In this document: positions 63,332-64,000 of the stretch, piece by piece
Position numbering within the stretch: the stretch's first letter is position 1
Layout of the letters: each line of letters starts with the position of its first letter
From: Burkholderiales bacterium 70-64
GTDB taxonomy: Bacteria; Pseudomonadota; Gammaproteobacteria; Burkholderiales; Burkholderiaceae_E
Assembly (NCBI GenBank): GCA_001898645.1
Contig: MKUQ01000028.1
Location: 1 to 64,000, forward strand
DNA length: 64,000 nucleotides
Reading direction: 5' to 3'
Notes under the pieces: model-generated
The model's input: the letters and a program-made list of their open reading frames with translations, nothing else
What the model was told of the DNA's origin: nothing
Databases searched by the model: none
Translations under genes and position numbers: made by a program

Positions 63332-64000
63332 ATGACCCCCGCCGAGAAGACCGCGCGCCGGCGCGCCCGCAAGACCCCGCCCAGGGTGGGCTTCGTCTCG
63401 CTCGGCTGCCCCAAGGCGACGGTCGATTCCGAGCGCATCCTGACCCAGCTGCGCGCCGAGGGCTACGACATCGTGGGCCAGTACGCCGACGCGGACCTGG
63501 TCATCGTCAACACCTGCGGCTTCATCGACGAGGCGGTGCGCGAGTCGCTCGACGCGATCGGCGAGGCGCTGGCCGAGAACGGCAGGGTGATCGTCACCGG
63601 CTGCCTCGGCGCGCGCCGCGGCGCCGGCGGCCACGGGACGCTGGTCGGCGAGGCGCATCCGCGGGTGCTGGCGGTGACCGGCCCGCAGGCCACCGAGGAG
63701 GTGATGTCGCACGTGCATGCGCACCTGCCCAAGCCCCACGACCCGTTCGTGGACCTGGTGCCGGGCGGCGGCGTCAAGCTCACCCCGCGGCACTACGCCT
63801 ACCTGAAGATCTCCGAGGGCTGCAACCACCGCTGCAGCTTCTGCATCATTCCGTCGATGCGCGGCGATCTCGTCAGCCGGCCGATCGGCGACGTGCTGCG
63901 CGAGGCCGAGGCGCTGGTGAAGGCGGGGGTGAGGGAGCTGCTGGTGATCTCGCAGGACACCAGCGCCTACGGGGTCGACCTGCGCCATCGTACCGGCTTC
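63332..64000 (+). CDS. rimO: Ribosomal protein S12 methylthiotransferase RimO (3'-truncated by window edge)
   Basis: The first 223 residues are present and the reading frame is open at the right edge. The N-terminal MTTase domain has [28 protein letters not shown] and [24 protein letters not shown] with cluster cysteines, plus the third in VIVTGCLGA. The radical SAM motif is [19 protein letters not shown] (CxxxCxxC). RimO adds a methylthio group to Asp of ribosomal protein S12. The start ATG 63332 is preceded by GAGG. Confidence 0.93.
   Translation, partial: MTPAEKTARRRARKTPPRVGFVSLGCPKATVDSERILTQLRAEGYDIVGQYADADLVIVNTCGFIDEAVRESLDAIGEALAENGRVIVTGCLGARRGAGGHGTLVGEAHPRVLAVTGPQATEEVMSHVHAHLPKPHDPFVDLVPGGGVKLTPRHYAYLKISEGCNHRCSFCIIPSMRGDLVSRPIGDVLREAEALVKAGVRELLVISQDTSAYGVDLRHRTGF

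Overview
This is a GC-rich bacterial chromosome segment of beta-proteobacterial type. The evidence is conserved gene order rather than any single marker: thrS-infC-rpmI-rplT-pheS-pheT-ihfA-merR; mdh divergent from a GntR regulator that precedes sdhCDAB-sdhE-gltA; odhA-odhB-lpd-zapE; bamD divergent from rluD-pgeF; and phaC-phaB-phaR followed by rimO. The species cannot be named from the sequence. Most of the window is ordinary core chromosome. The left end and the stretch after the tRNA-Pro gene look more accessory.

Layout: 1-2.7 kb holds a serine resolvase (read from a CTG start), an OsmC-family protein and an ECF sigma factor with an NTF2-like C-terminal domain. 2.8-6.0 kb holds a hotdog thioesterase and a DUF1631 protein. 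6.0-11.0 kb is a complete branched-chain-type ABC uptake operon (binding protein, two permeases, two ATPases). 11.1-14.05 kb is a divergent FbpC/FbpB-like iron-type transporter pair without a binding protein. 14.06-22.04 kb carries tRNA-Val and the translation cluster thrS-infC-rpmI-rplT-pheST-ihfA-merR. infC starts at ATC, as IF3 genes characteristically use a rare start. 22.08-25.1 kb holds tRNA-Pro with a strong terminator, a PrlF/YhaV toxin-antitoxin pair, a frameshifted AhpD-like gene, a CueR/CopZ copper pair around a textbook CueR operator, and a crcB fluoride channel whose 3' end lies in an octamer tandem repeat.

Central metabolism dominates 25-53 kb. A MASE1-GGDEF-EAL protein lies after acnA. 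The minus-strand series mdh, prpB, prpC, prpD, a DUF3617 protein and acnA supplies the methylcitrate cycle and aconitase. A palindrome between mdh and the GntR gene is a likely operator linking this block with sdhCDAB-sdhE-gltA on the plus strand. Next comes a three-gene minus-strand operon (GltD-like iron-sulfur flavoprotein, gamma/alpha subunit, TPP beta subunit) that looks like a KorABC-type 2-oxoacid:NADP/ferredoxin oxidoreductase. It diverges from the classical 2-oxoglutarate dehydrogenase genes odhA, odhB and lpd, so two alternative enzymes for the same TCA step may sit back to back. A nested inverted repeat separates gltA from this operon.

53-64 kb holds a secreted coiled-coil protein translationally coupled to zapE, a DUF465 protein, a DinG/YoaA helicase, bamD, rluD, pgeF, the polyhydroxyalkanoate genes phaC-phaB-phaR with a terminator, and the start of rimO, which runs off the right edge.

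I found no rRNA, CRISPR array, prophage or complete insertion sequence, and no clearly novel multi-gene system. The most interesting items are the Kor/Odh pairing, the nested inverted repeat after gltA, the GntR palindrome, the bamD/rluD shared start, the crcB octamer repeat and the toxin-antitoxin pair beside a tRNA gene.
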